This document shows positions 8,322 through 16,985 of a stretch of DNA of 36,705 bases, piece after piece. Each line of letters begins with the position of its first letter. The first letter of the stretch is position 1. The notes under the pieces were generated by a model. It ran no database searches. It was not told the origin of the DNA and was given only the letters and a program-made list of their open reading frames with translations. The DNA comes from Salipiger aestuarii (GTDB lineage: Bacteria; Pseudomonadota; Alphaproteobacteria; Rhodobacterales; Rhodobacteraceae), in contig NZ_QLMG01000043.1 of the NCBI RefSeq assembly GCF_003259905.1, positions 1-36,705 of the forward strand. The letters are read 5' to 3'. Position numbers and translations under genes: made by a program.

Positions 8322-8804
8322 TTACAGACGGTCTCCGAACGCGTTCAGCACCGTCTGATACACCTCACGCTTGAAGGGGACGATCTGCCCGACCACCTCG
8401 GACGCGGGCAGCCAGCGCCAGACCGAAAATTCGGGATGGTCCGTGGCGATGTCGACCTGATCGTCGCTGCCATGAAACCGCATCAGGAACCATTTCTGTT
8501 CCTGCCCGCGATAGCGGCCCTTCCAGATGCGGGGCACGATGTCGTGGGGCAGATCGTATGTGACCCAATCGTCGGTTTCCGCCTCGACCGTGACAAGATC
8601 GGCGGTGACGCCAGTTTCTTCCCACAGCTCGCGCAGGGCGGCGTCGCGCGGCGCCTCGCCCTTGTCGATGCCGCCCTGGGGCATCTGCCAGGCGGGCAGT
8701 TCGCTGTCGATGCGCTGGCCGACAAACACCTCGTTCGCGGCATTGGCCAGCATCACGCCGACGCAGGGGCGATAGGGCAGTTTGGCGATCTGTTCGGGGG
8801 TCAT
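8322..8804 (-). CDS. rppH: RNA pyrophosphohydrolase (Nudix)
   Basis: RppH removes pyrophosphate from the 5' triphosphate end of mRNAs, triggering 5'-end-dependent decay. The 160-residue product contains a perfect Nudix box at about residues 44-66 (GX5EX7REUXEEXGU, read as GGIDKGE...RELWEETGV). It also carries the RppH-type context [20 protein letters not shown] and the conserved [13 protein letters not shown]. The start at 8804 (MTPEQIAKL) is chosen because an upstream extension to 8885 would run through the hairpin at 8829-8858 and into ctpA. It is the last gene of the gpmI-envC-ctpA-rppH series and lies tail to tail with rnr, another RNA-decay gene. Confidence 0.93.
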   Translation of the reverse strand: MTPEQIAKLPYRPCVGVMLANAANEVFVGQRIDSELPAWQMPQGGIDKGEAPRDAALRELWEETGVTADLVTVEAETDDWVTYDLPHDIVPRIWKGRYRGQEQKWFLMRFHGSDDQVDIATDHPEFSVWRWLPASEVVGQIVPFKREVYQTVLNAFGDRL

Positions 8805-8828
8805 GCGGGGCCTCGGGAGAGTAACGAA

Positions 8829-8858
8829 AAGGGGGAGGAAAGATCTTTCCGCCCCCTT
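8829..8858 (-). terminator. Strong hairpin between ctpA and rppH, probable terminator or attenuator
   Basis: A 14-bp-arm inverted repeat centred on AT (AAGGGGG and GGAAAG with their complements, one mismatch) starts 5 bp after the ctpA stop. On the minus strand it is followed by TTTTCGTTA. It resembles a factor-independent terminator with a short T-run, placed 25 bp before the rppH start, so some transcription into rppH may be reduced. Confidence 0.55.
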
Positions 8859-8862
8859 CTGA

Positions 8863-10206
8863 TCAGTCTGCGCTGCCCGTTTCAAGCACGTTCAGCCCCT
8901 TGAGGATGTCGATGGCATAGGCCAGCTGGTAATCCTCGATCCGCAGGGCGGCGGCTTCTTCGGCGCGGGTGCGGTCTTCTTCGATCTGGCGGATTTCGTC
9001 TTCGGTCAGGCTGTCGTTGTCCAGACGCCCGCGCAGATCCGCCTCGGAGCGGCGGAAGGGGTTGTTGGCGTCCTCTTCCTCGGTCGGGTTTTCGGCGCGG
9101 CGGGGTTGTTCGACGACGATGTCGGGCGACACGCCCAACGCCTGGATCGACCGGCCCGAGGGTGTGTAATACCGCGCCGTGGTCAGGCGCATCGCCCCAT
9201 CGCCCCGCACCGGCATGACCGTCTGCACGGATCCCTTGCCAAATGTCTTGGTGCCCACCACCACCGCGCGGTGATGATCCTTGAGCGCACCGGCGACGAT
9301 TTCCGAGGCCGAGGCAGACCCGCCATTCACCAGCACCACCATCGGCTTGCCGCTGGTCAGGTCGCCCTCGGTCGCGTTGTAGCGTTCGCCGTCCTGCGGG
9401 TCGCGGCCACGGGTGGACACGATTTCCCCCTTGTCGAGGAACGCATCCGAGACCTTGATCGCCTGGGTCAGCAGGCCGCCGGGGTTGTTGCGCAGGTCAA
9501 GCACGATACCGTTCACGGCATCCATGCCGCCCGCTTCGTCAATGCGTTCCTGAAGCCCCTCGGCGAGGTTGGGATAGGTCTGGTCGTTGAACGTGGTCAC
9601 ACGCAGAACCACCGTGTTGCCTTCAAGCCGGGTGCGCACGGCGGTCAGGGTGATGGTGTCGCGGGTAATGGTCACATCAAAGGGTTCGTCCGTGCCTTCG
9701 CGCGCCACGGTGATCACGATCTCGGACCCGACCGGGCCGCGCATCATGTCGACTGCCTCGTCGAGCGTCAGCCCGAGCACCGATTCGCCATCCACATGGG
9801 TGATGAAATCGCCCGCCATGATCCCGGCTTCGGCGGCAGGCGTGTCGTCGATCGGCGACACGACCTTGATAAAGCCGTCTTCCTGCGTGACCTCGATGCC
9901 CAGACCGCCGAATTCGCCGCGCGTCTGCACGCGCATGTCTTCGGCATCGTCGGGGGGAAGGTAGCTGGAATGCGGATCGAGCGAGGTCAGCATGCCGTTG
10001 ATCGCCGCCTCGATCAGTTCAGAGGGTTCGACGTCTTCGACATATTGCGCGCGAATGCGTTCGAAAAGATCGCCAAAAAGGTCGAGCTGTTCGTAGACAC
10101 TGGCCTTGGTGGCCTGTTCCTGCGCCACCAGCGGTCCGACGAATTGCGTCGTGGCCACGACGCCTGCGACCGTTCCGCCAAGCGCGGCCATCACGAATTT
10201 GTTCAT
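8863..10206 (-). CDS. ctpA: S41-family C-terminal processing peptidase
   Basis: A periplasmic carboxy-terminal processing serine protease, expected to trim or degrade envelope proteins including peptidoglycan enzymes. The 447-residue product has an N-terminal membrane anchor or signal ([20 protein letters not shown]), a PDZ domain at about 98-175 ([20 protein letters not shown]) and the S41 catalytic core. The Ser-Lys dyad is expected at S299 in [14 protein letters not shown] and K324 in [13 protein letters not shown] Glu/Arg-rich tail (about 371-425) is probably helical. Start choice: two in-frame ATGs lie 6 bp apart (10212 and 10206). The second is better spaced from the AGATAGG sequence. 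It follows the EnvC-like gene by 73 bp, and this pairing of an amidase activator with a CtpA protease is common in alphaproteobacteria. Confidence 0.93.
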   Translation of the reverse strand: MNKFVMAALGGTVAGVVATTQFVGPLVAQEQATKASVYEQLDLFGDLFERIRAQYVEDVEPSELIEAAINGMLTSLDPHSSYLPPDDAEDMRVQTRGEFGGLGIEVTQEDGFIKVVSPIDDTPAAEAGIMAGDFITHVDGESVLGLTLDEAVDMMRGPVGSEIVITVAREGTDEPFDVTITRDTITLTAVRTRLEGNTVVLRVTTFNDQTYPNLAEGLQERIDEAGGMDAVNGIVLDLRNNPGGLLTQAIKVSDAFLDKGEIVSTRGRDPQDGERYNATEGDLTSGKPMVVLVNGGSASASEIVAGALKDHHRAVVVGTKTFGKGSVQTVMPVRGDGAMRLTTARYYTPSGRSIQALGVSPDIVVEQPRRAENPTEEEDANNPFRRSEADLRGRLDNDSLTEDEIRQIEEDRTRAEEAAALRIEDYQLAYAIDILKGLNVLETGSAD

Positions 10207-10279
10207 GCGCATCCTATCTTACGTCATCCCTTGACCGCCAGCGAACCCGCCGGCCTGCGACCTTTTGCGGCCCGCGAAG

Positions 10280-11401
10280 TTACCGGCCCGCGAACCAGGT
10301 CAGCGGATCGACCGGACCGTCGCCTTGCCTCACCTCTATATAGAGCGTTTCCGTGCGTCCAGCGCCAGCCCCTTCAACAGATGGTGACGGGTTGTCGCCG
10401 TCATAACCGCCCCCCATCAGGCCGACGGGGCTGCCTTCGGGCAAAACCTGCCCGGCCTCGCCGTAAATCACCTGCAACCCGGCCAGAACGAACAACAGAT
10501 CGGGCTGCGGTTCAAGGATTGTGACCAGCCCGTAATCCAGCAGCGGCCCGGCATAGCGCACGGTGGCGGCGGTGGGCGTGGTGACCAGCGCCTCGGGCTG
10601 GGCCGCGATGACGATGCCGGGGCGGGCGACACCGGCGGCGTCCGCTTCGCCCGCGCGGCGCAGGATCTGGCCCTGCACGGGCAGTTCCAGCGCGCCCTTG
10701 CGGTCGTCGATGGGCGGCAGGTTGTTCAGCTTTTCATCGCCGGCGATTTCCGACAGCCCGCTGGCAAAGCCTTCGAGCGTTTCGGTCGAGGAAATCAGGA
10801 TGGCCGCGCGCACCGGATCTTCGGTAAAGCGCATCGGCAGGTCCGTGCGGTCGGCAATGGCCTGCGACAGTTCGGTGCGCGCGCGCTGTACGCCCGACAA
10901 CCCCTCGCGCAGGGTTTCGGCGGCGCTTTGCTGAAGGGTGCGCAGGTTGGTGACCTCGGTCAGGTCCCCCTGCAAGCGCCGCGCCTCGGCCGCCAGACCG
11001 GGGGTCACCGACGCAAGCATCATCCCCGCCCGCGCGGCCCCCACCGGCCCTTGCGGGTGCAACATCGCCGAGGGCGCCGCCTTGCCGCCCATGCTGGACA
11101 GAACGCCCAGCAACCGGGCGATTTCGGCTTCCTGGCTTTGCAGCTTGCGGCTGAGTTCGGTCTCGCGGATCGCCGCCTCGCGCAGGCCGTCGCGCATGGC
11201 GGCAAGCCCGGCCTCATAGGCCTGCACGGTCCGGGTCAGGGCGCGCACCCGGTCGCGCGAGCTGTCGGCGCGGTCAAGCTGGACCGACGCGTCCTCAAGC
11301 GCGCGGGCCGCCTGGCGGGCGGCGTCGGCCTGATCCTGCGCCGAGGCCGCGCCGGCCCACAGCGCGAACGCCAGCCCGGCATAGCGCGTCCGCCGTTTCA
11401 C
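10280..11401 (-). CDS. envC: EnvC-like amidase activator (coiled coil plus degenerate LytM/M23 domain)
   Basis: A 373-residue secreted protein likely to activate periplasmic N-acetylmuramoyl-L-alanine amidases during septum splitting. A signal peptide (YAGLAFALWAGAASA, cleavage near residue 21) precedes a long coiled coil (about 25-250, rich in Ala/Arg/Glu/Leu). A C-terminal LytM-type domain follows (about 275-373: VRYAGPLLDYGLVTILEPQP, then GEAGQVLPEGSPVGLMGG). The zinc-binding histidines of active M23 peptidases are absent, as in EnvC, so it should be non-catalytic. The GTG start at 11401 overlaps the gpmI stop as GTGA, showing translational coupling. A longer in-frame reading to 11596 would lie within gpmI and lack a signal peptide. 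Confidence 0.85.
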   Translation of the reverse strand: MKRRTRYAGLAFALWAGAASAQDQADAARQAARALEDASVQLDRADSSRDRVRALTRTVQAYEAGLAAMRDGLREAAIRETELSRKLQSQEAEIARLLGVLSSMGGKAAPSAMLHPQGPVGAARAGMMLASVTPGLAAEARRLQGDLTEVTNLRTLQQSAAETLREGLSGVQRARTELSQAIADRTDLPMRFTEDPVRAAILISSTETLEGFASGLSEIAGDEKLNNLPPIDDRKGALELPVQGQILRRAGEADAAGVARPGIVIAAQPEALVTTPTAATVRYAGPLLDYGLVTILEPQPDLLFVLAGLQVIYGEAGQVLPEGSPVGLMGGGYDGDNPSPSVEGAGAGRTETLYIEVRQGDGPVDPLTWFAGR

Positions 11402-12915
11402 GCGATCAGGCTCTTTCCGGTCATCTCGGCGGGTTTTTCCAGCCCCATGATCTGCAACAAGGTCGGCGCCACATCCCCGAGCTTGCCATCGCGCAGGGTT
11501 GCGCCGTCGGGTCCGCCCCACATGATAACCGGCACAAGGTTGGTGGTGTGCGCGGTGTGCGGCCCGTTGGTGGCCTCGTCCCACATGGTTTCGCAATTGC
11601 CGTGATCGGCGATGACGATCATCGCGCCCCCGGCCTTTTCCAGCGCGGCCAGCACCCGGCCCAGACCGTCATCCACCGCCTCGCAGGCTGCGACGGCGGC
11701 TTCCAGAACGCCGGTATGACCCACCATGTCGGGGTTGGCGAAATTGGTGACGATCAGATCGTAGGTGCCGCTTTCGATGGCCGCGACAAAGCGGTCGGCG
11801 ACCTCGGGTTCGGACATTTCCGGTTGCAGATCGTAGGTGGCGACCTTGGGGGACAAGGGCATGAAACGGTCTTCGCCCACTTCGGGTTCTTCCTTGCCGC
11901 CGTTCAGAAAGAAAGTGACGTGCGGATATTTCTCGGTCTCGGCCAGACGGAACTGGCGCAAGCCGTGCTGTGCGACCCAGGACCCCAGCGTATTGACGAT
12001 TTTCTGCTTGGGATAGGCAGTGGTCATGAAGGCGTTATGTGCCTCGGAATAATCAACCATCCCCAGCAGCGCGCTGAGTTTCGGCAGATCGCGCGCGAAG
12101 GCGTCGAACGCCGGATCGCCGATCGCGCTCAGGATCTCACGCGCGCGGTCGGCGCGGAAATTCATGCAAAACATCCCGTCGTTCGCCCGCAGGCCGGTGT
12201 AGCCGTCGATCACCGTGGCGGGGATGAATTCGTCTGTCTTGTCCTTGGCATAGCTTTGACGTACCGCGCTGACCGCATCGGGCGCGGTGTCGCCCTTGCC
12301 CAGGATCATCGCACCGTACGCCTGCTGCACCCGTTCCCAGCGGTTGTCCCGGTCCATGGCATAATAGCGCCCGGTGACGGTGCCGATGGACGCGCCGTCG
12401 GGCAGGCTGTCGACCAGGTCGCGGATGAAGTCCTCGCCGGATTTCGGCGCCACGTCGCGCCCGTCGGTGATGGCGTGAATGACAACCTCGCACCCCAGAT
12501 CGACCAGCATCTTCACAGTCGCCTTGATGTGGGCGATGTGCCCGTGGACGCCCCCGTCAGAGGCGACGCCCATCAGATGCGCGCGCCCGCCCGCCCGATT
12601 GACCCGCGCGGCGAAATCCTTGATCGCGGCATTGTCGAAGAAACTGCCGTCTTCGATGGCAAGGTCGATCTGCCCCAGATCCATCGCCACCACGCGCCCC
12701 GCGCCGATGTTGGTGTGCCCGACTTCGGAATTGCCCATCTGGCCCGACGGCAGCCCCACCTCGGGGCCAAAGGTCACCAGCGTGGCATTGGGGCAGGTGG
12801 CGAAAAGCTTGTCCATGTTCGGGGTGCGCGCCAGCTTTGGCGCGTTGTATGCGGCCGCATCGCGCAGGCCCCATCCGTCAAGAATGGTCAGGACAACGGG
12901 TTTCGGCGTGGTCAT
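11398..12915 (-). CDS. gpmI: 2,3-bisphosphoglycerate-independent phosphoglycerate mutase
   Basis: GpmI interconverts 3- and 2-phosphoglycerate in glycolysis/gluconeogenesis using two Mn2+ ions and a phosphoserine intermediate. The 505-residue product matches the family length. It starts TPKPVVLTILDGWG, has the catalytic serine S63 in MGNSEVGHTNIGAGR, the YAMDRDNRWERVQQAY segment, and C-terminal metal ligands in NFANPDMVGHTG and IVIADHGNCE. GGAGGG lies well placed upstream of the ATG. It is the first gene of the operon gpmI-envC-ctpA(-rppH). It diverges from lysA, with 144 bp between starts that must hold both promoters. Confidence 0.96.
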   Translation of the reverse strand: MTTPKPVVLTILDGWGLRDAAAYNAPKLARTPNMDKLFATCPNATLVTFGPEVGLPSGQMGNSEVGHTNIGAGRVVAMDLGQIDLAIEDGSFFDNAAIKDFAARVNRAGGRAHLMGVASDGGVHGHIAHIKATVKMLVDLGCEVVIHAITDGRDVAPKSGEDFIRDLVDSLPDGASIGTVTGRYYAMDRDNRWERVQQAYGAMILGKGDTAPDAVSAVRQSYAKDKTDEFIPATVIDGYTGLRANDGMFCMNFRADRAREILSAIGDPAFDAFARDLPKLSALLGMVDYSEAHNAFMTTAYPKQKIVNTLGSWVAQHGLRQFRLAETEKYPHVTFFLNGGKEEPEVGEDRFMPLSPKVATYDLQPEMSEPEVADRFVAAIESGTYDLIVTNFANPDMVGHTGVLEAAVAACEAVDDGLGRVLAALEKAGGAMIVIADHGNCETMWDEATNGPHTAHTTNLVPVIMWGGPDGATLRDGKLGDVAPTLLQIMGLEKPAEMTGKSLIA

Positions 12916-13059
12916 GGCAAGGCCCTCCTGCTGCGTCGCACGCAGGCATAGCAGGCCCGCGCCGGGATGTGGAGAGGATGCGGCATCGAATCCCCCGAGG
13001 GGCTGGTGCGACCGCCCCCGTTGCGCTACGTCCGGCGCGTCAGCAGTGCGGAGACCGGA

Positions 13060-14325
13060 ATGGACCATTTTCTCTATCGCGACGGGCAGCTTTACGCCGA
13101 AGACGTGCCGGTGCCCGAAATCGCCGCCGCTGTCGGTACACCGGCCTATATCTATTCCACCGCGACCCTGCTGCGCCACTACAGGTTGTTCGACGAGGCG
13201 CTGTCCTGGGGCCCGCATCTGATCTGCTACGCGATGAAGGCGGCGTCCAATCAGGCGATCCTGAAAACCCTCGCCGACGCGGGTGCCGGCATGGACGTGG
13301 TATCTGGCGGCGAATACGCCCGCGCCAAGGCCGCCGGCGTGCCGGGCGATCGCATCGTGTTTTCCGGCATCGGCAAGACCCGCGATGAAATCCGCACCGC
13401 GCTGGAAGGCGGAGTGCGTCAGTTCAACATCGAAAGCGAACCCGAGATGCAGGTCATTTCGGAAATCGCCGCCGCCATGGGCGTTGTCGCGCCGGTAACC
13501 GTGCGGGTGAACCCGGATGTCGACGCGAAAACCCACGCCAAGATCGCCACCGGAAAATCCGAGAACAAGTTCGGCATCCCGATTGCCCGCGCGCGGGGGA
13601 TCTACGCCGAAATCGCCCGGCTTCCGGGACTGAAGGCGGTGGGGATTGATGTGCACATCGGATCTCAGCTGACCGATCTGGACCCGTTCGCGCTGGCCTA
13701 TCGCAAGGTCGCCGCGCTGACCGAAACGCTGCGCGCCGACGGGCATGACATCGGCCGGCTGGACCTTGGGGGCGGCCTTGGCATCCCCTACACCCGCGCC
13801 AATGACGCGCCGCCCCTGCCGGTCGAATACGGCGCTGTCGTGCAGCGCGAACTGGGTCACCTGGGCTGTGAGATCGAGATCGAGCCCGGCCGCCTGATCG
13901 CCGGCAACGCGGGCATCCTGCTGTCGCGGGTGATCTACCTGAAAGAAGGCGAAGGGCGCAATTTCCTGATCCTTGACGCGGCGATGAACGACCTGATCCG
14001 GCCCGCCATGTACGAAGCCTACCACGACATCGTGCCGGTCATCGAACCTGCTGCGGGCGCCGAACAGTCGCCGTTTGACGTGGTCGGGCCAGTCTGCGAA
14101 TCCGGCGATACCTTTGCCAGAGGCCGGATGATGCCATCGCTCCGGGCGGGCGATCTTGTCGCGTTCCGCTCGGCGGGCGCTTACGGTTCGGTAATGGCTT
14201 CCGAGTACAATACGCGGGCACTTGTTCCCGAAGTGCTGGTGAAAAATGATCAATTCGCTGTCATACGGCGCCGCCCCTCCTTTGAGGAAATGATAAACCG
14301 CGATAGCCTGCCCGAGTGGCTGTAG
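13060..14325 (+). CDS. lysA: Diaminopimelate decarboxylase
   Basis: LysA decarboxylates meso-diaminopimelate to L-lysine with pyridoxal phosphate. The 421-residue product has the usual fold type III features: PLP lysine K60 in CYAMKAASN, the histidine in GIDVHIGSQLTDL, the glycine-rich phosphate loop DLGGGLGIPY, EPGRLIAGNAG, the substrate/dimer motif CESGD, and the C-terminal AGAYGSVMASEYN. The ATG at 13060 is preceded by GGAGACC. An in-frame extension to 12967 has no family similarity. The TIGR02302 gene follows after 37 bp, so the two are probably co-transcribed. In related genomes lysA usually follows argH and a small lipoprotein gene; here those lie about 16 kb away. Confidence 0.96.
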   Translation: MDHFLYRDGQLYAEDVPVPEIAAAVGTPAYIYSTATLLRHYRLFDEALSWGPHLICYAMKAASNQAILKTLADAGAGMDVVSGGEYARAKAAGVPGDRIVFSGIGKTRDEIRTALEGGVRQFNIESEPEMQVISEIAAAMGVVAPVTVRVNPDVDAKTHAKIATGKSENKFGIPIARARGIYAEIARLPGLKAVGIDVHIGSQLTDLDPFALAYRKVAALTETLRADGHDIGRLDLGGGLGIPYTRANDAPPLPVEYGAVVQRELGHLGCEIEIEPGRLIAGNAGILLSRVIYLKEGEGRNFLILDAAMNDLIRPAMYEAYHDIVPVIEPAAGAEQSPFDVVGPVCESGDTFARGRMMPSLRAGDLVAFRSAGAYGSVMASEYNTRALVPEVLVKNDQFAVIRRRPSFEEMINRDSLPEWL

Positions 14326-14362
14326 GGCGTTCCCCCTTCGGCCCGGACCGAAGGAGACGTTC

Positions 14363-16918
14363 ATGCCATCGCCCGAGAGCACGCCGCCCGAGATCCTGAA
14401 ACCCGTCAGGTGGCCGCTCAGGCTGACGCTTTGGGGAATGACCGCCGAAAGGCTGACCCGGGCCTTCTGGCCACTCTGGTCGCTTGCGATCGCCATGCTG
14501 GCCCTGATGATGTTGGGGATTCAGGATCTGGTCGCGGTGGAATGGGTCTGGGCTGCGGGGGCGGCATTCGCCCTGGCGCTGGGTTGGGCCGCGTGGCGCG
14601 GGGCGCGCCTGTTCCGCGCGCCGCGCCAATCCGAGGCGCTGGCGCGGCTGGATGCCTCACTGGATGGCAATCCGATTCAGGCCGCTCTTGACGATCAGGC
14701 CATCGGGGCCGCCGATGTCGGATCCCAGGCGGTGTGGGATGCGCACCAACGCCGGATGCGCGACCGACTTGCCCAGGCCAAGGCTGTGGAACCCGACCTG
14801 CGGGTCGCGCGCGCCGACCCCTTTGCCCTGCGCTACGTCGCGCTGCTCGCCTTTGCCGCGGCGCTTGTGTTCGGGTCGTTCCTGCGCGTCTCATCCGTGA
14901 CCGCGATGGGGCCGACCGGCGCCGATCTGGCCTCTGGCCCCGCGTGGGAAGGCTGGATGGAACCGCCCGGCTACACACGCCTTCCTTCGGTCTATCTCAA
15001 TGACATCACCGCCGCTGGCATCGACGTGCCCGAAGGCGCGCGGATCACCCTGCGCATGTATGGCGAAGTCGGCGCGCTCAACATCGCCGAAACCGTGTCG
15101 GACCGACCGCTGCCGCCCGACGGCACCGATGCGACAGCGCAGGATTTCCAGGTTGCGAGTTCCGGGCGCATCGCCATCGACGGTCCCGGCGGGCGGGCAT
15201 GGGACATCAGCATGAAACCCGACGCCGCCCCCACGGTGCGCCCCGAGGGCGAGATCGAATCAAGCTATGAGGGTGACGCGCAGATCCCCTTTGCCGCGAC
15301 GGACGATTACGGCGTTGTCGCCGGTACCGCCCGCATGACGCTGGCGCTGGACGCGGTCGACCGGCGCTACCTGCTGACCCCCGACCCCGAACCGCAGCCC
15401 GCGATCGAGGTGCCGTTGCCCATGCCCATCGCCGGCGCGCGCGACGATTTCACCGAAGTTCTGGTCGAGAATTTTTCCCAGCACCCTTGGGCGAACTTGC
15501 CCGTAAAGCTGGAACTGGGGGTCGAGGACGAGGCCGGCCAGAAAGGCTGGTCCGATACCGAGATCATCACCCTGCCGGGGCGCCGATTCTTCGATCCGGT
15601 CGCCGCGTCGGTGGTCGAACTGCGCCGCGCGCTGCTGTGGACCCGTGGCAATGTTCCCGAGATCACGCGGATGATGCGCGCCATCGCCAACCTGCCCGAC
15701 GACCTGTTCCGCTCGGCCGTCCCATTCTTGCGGATGCGTGCGATCCTTGGCGATCTCGAACAGGCCGGGCCGGGGATGCCCGACGCGACGCGCGCAGACA
15801 TCGCCCTTGCGATGTGGGACCTGGCGATGCTGTTGGAAGAAGGCGACCTTGCCTCGGCGCTGGAACGGTTGCAGCGCGCGCAGGAACGGCTGAACGAGGC
15901 GATGAAGAACGGCGCCTCGGATCAGGAAATTGCCGGTCTGATGCAGGAACTGCGCGAGGCGACCGACGATTATCTGCGCCAGTTGTCGCGGCAGGCCCAG
16001 CAGAATGCCGATCGGAACCCCGAGATGGCTCAGAACCAGGGCACCATGGAAATGAGCCAGAACGACCTGCAACGCATGATGGATCGGATTCAGGAGCTGA
16101 TGGAAGAAGGTCGCATGGCCGAGGCACAGGAAGCGCTGCGCCAGCTTCAGGAAATGATGGAGAACATGCAGGTCACCCAAGGTCAGGGCGGCCAATCCCC
16201 CGGTGAGCAGGCCATGGAAGGACTGGGCGAAACGCTGCGCGAACAGCAAGGCCTGTCCGACGAGGCGTTCCGCCAGTTGCAGGACCAGTTCAACCCCGGT
16301 CCGCAAGGCCAACAGGGGCCGGGGCAGCAAGGCCAGGCCCCGCGTCCAGGGCAGAACCGGCAGCCGGGTCAGGGGCAAGGCGAACAGCAAGGCCAGGGTC
16401 AGGGGCAGAGTCAGGGATCTTTGCGCGACCAGCTCGCCGACCGGCAAGAGGATCTGCGCGGTGAACTCAACCGCCAAAGCCAAAACCTGCCGGGCGCAGG
16501 GACCGAGCCCGGCGAAAGCGCCCGCGACGCGCTGCGCCGCGCCGAAGAGGCCATGGACAACGCCGAAGATTCCCTGCGCCAGGACGATCTGGCCGGGGCC
16601 ATCGACGACCAGTCCCGCGCGATGGAGGCGCTGCGCGAGGGTATGCGCGATCTTGGCGAAGCGATGTCCCAGCAACAGCAGCAAAACCGGGGACAGCAAG
16701 GCCAGATGCAAGGTGACAACCCCGGTCAGCAGCGCGATCCACTGGGGCGCAATGCCGGGTCCAACGGCAACATCGGTTCGGACGAGAACATGGTTCAGGA
16801 TCAGGATGTCTATCGCCGCGCCCGCGAATTGCTTGACGAGATCCGCCGCCGCTCGGGCGAGGGCGAGCGCCCGCAGGCCGAACTGGACTACCTGGAACGT
16901 CTTCTGGAACGGTTCTGA
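14363..16918 (+). CDS. TIGR02302/DUF4175 family large membrane protein
   Basis: An 851-residue inner-membrane protein of unknown function, typical of alphaproteobacteria and usually found beside lysA. Three N-terminal membrane segments are visible: FWPLWSLAIAMLALMMLGI, VWAAGAAFALALGWAAW, and FALRYVALLAFAAALVFGSF at about residue 155. They are followed by a large, probably periplasmic domain and a Gln/Glu/Met-rich helical region (about 510-620). A low-complexity Gln/Gly/Pro tract (about 640-690), more charged helices and a conserved end (RARELLDEIRRRSGEGERPQ, then LDYLERLLERF) complete it. AAGGAGA precedes the ATG. The Gln/Gly tract is likely disordered. No enzymatic motif is seen. Confidence 0.88.
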   Translation: MPSPESTPPEILKPVRWPLRLTLWGMTAERLTRAFWPLWSLAIAMLALMMLGIQDLVAVEWVWAAGAAFALALGWAAWRGARLFRAPRQSEALARLDASLDGNPIQAALDDQAIGAADVGSQAVWDAHQRRMRDRLAQAKAVEPDLRVARADPFALRYVALLAFAAALVFGSFLRVSSVTAMGPTGADLASGPAWEGWMEPPGYTRLPSVYLNDITAAGIDVPEGARITLRMYGEVGALNIAETVSDRPLPPDGTDATAQDFQVASSGRIAIDGPGGRAWDISMKPDAAPTVRPEGEIESSYEGDAQIPFAATDDYGVVAGTARMTLALDAVDRRYLLTPDPEPQPAIEVPLPMPIAGARDDFTEVLVENFSQHPWANLPVKLELGVEDEAGQKGWSDTEIITLPGRRFFDPVAASVVELRRALLWTRGNVPEITRMMRAIANLPDDLFRSAVPFLRMRAILGDLEQAGPGMPDATRADIALAMWDLAMLLEEGDLASALERLQRAQERLNEAMKNGASDQEIAGLMQELREATDDYLRQLSRQAQQNADRNPEMAQNQGTMEMSQNDLQRMMDRIQELMEEGRMAEAQEALRQLQEMMENMQVTQGQGGQSPGEQAMEGLGETLREQQGLSDEAFRQLQDQFNPGPQGQQGPGQQGQAPRPGQNRQPGQGQGEQQGQGQGQSQGSLRDQLADRQEDLRGELNRQSQNLPGAGTEPGESARDALRRAEEAMDNAEDSLRQDDLAGAIDDQSRAMEALREGMRDLGEAMSQQQQQNRGQQGQMQGDNPGQQRDPLGRNAGSNGNIGSDENMVQDQDVYRRARELLDEIRRRSGEGERPQAELDYLERLLERF

Positions 16919-16935
16919 CCACCCCGACCTTGCGC

Positions 16936-16975
16936 GGCGGGATTTTATCTGACAAAAGTCAGAGAAAATCCCGCC
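16936..16975. promoter_or_regulatory. 18-bp-arm palindrome before the MarR-GNAT start: probable operator or RBS-adjacent hairpin
   Basis: Two 18-base arms (GGCGGGATTTT then ATCTGAC on the left; the complement on the right) enclose the loop AAAA, with one mismatch. The right arm ends immediately before the GGAG ribosome site (16976-16979) of the MarR-GNAT gene, and the left arm starts 17 bp after the TIGR02302 stop. A MarR-type regulator commonly binds a palindrome at its own promoter, so autoregulation is the simplest reading. The same sequence in RNA would form a strong hairpin that could end the upstream transcript or mask the ribosome site. No T-run follows on the plus strand. Confidence 0.6.
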
Positions 16976-16985
16976 GGAGCTTTTC

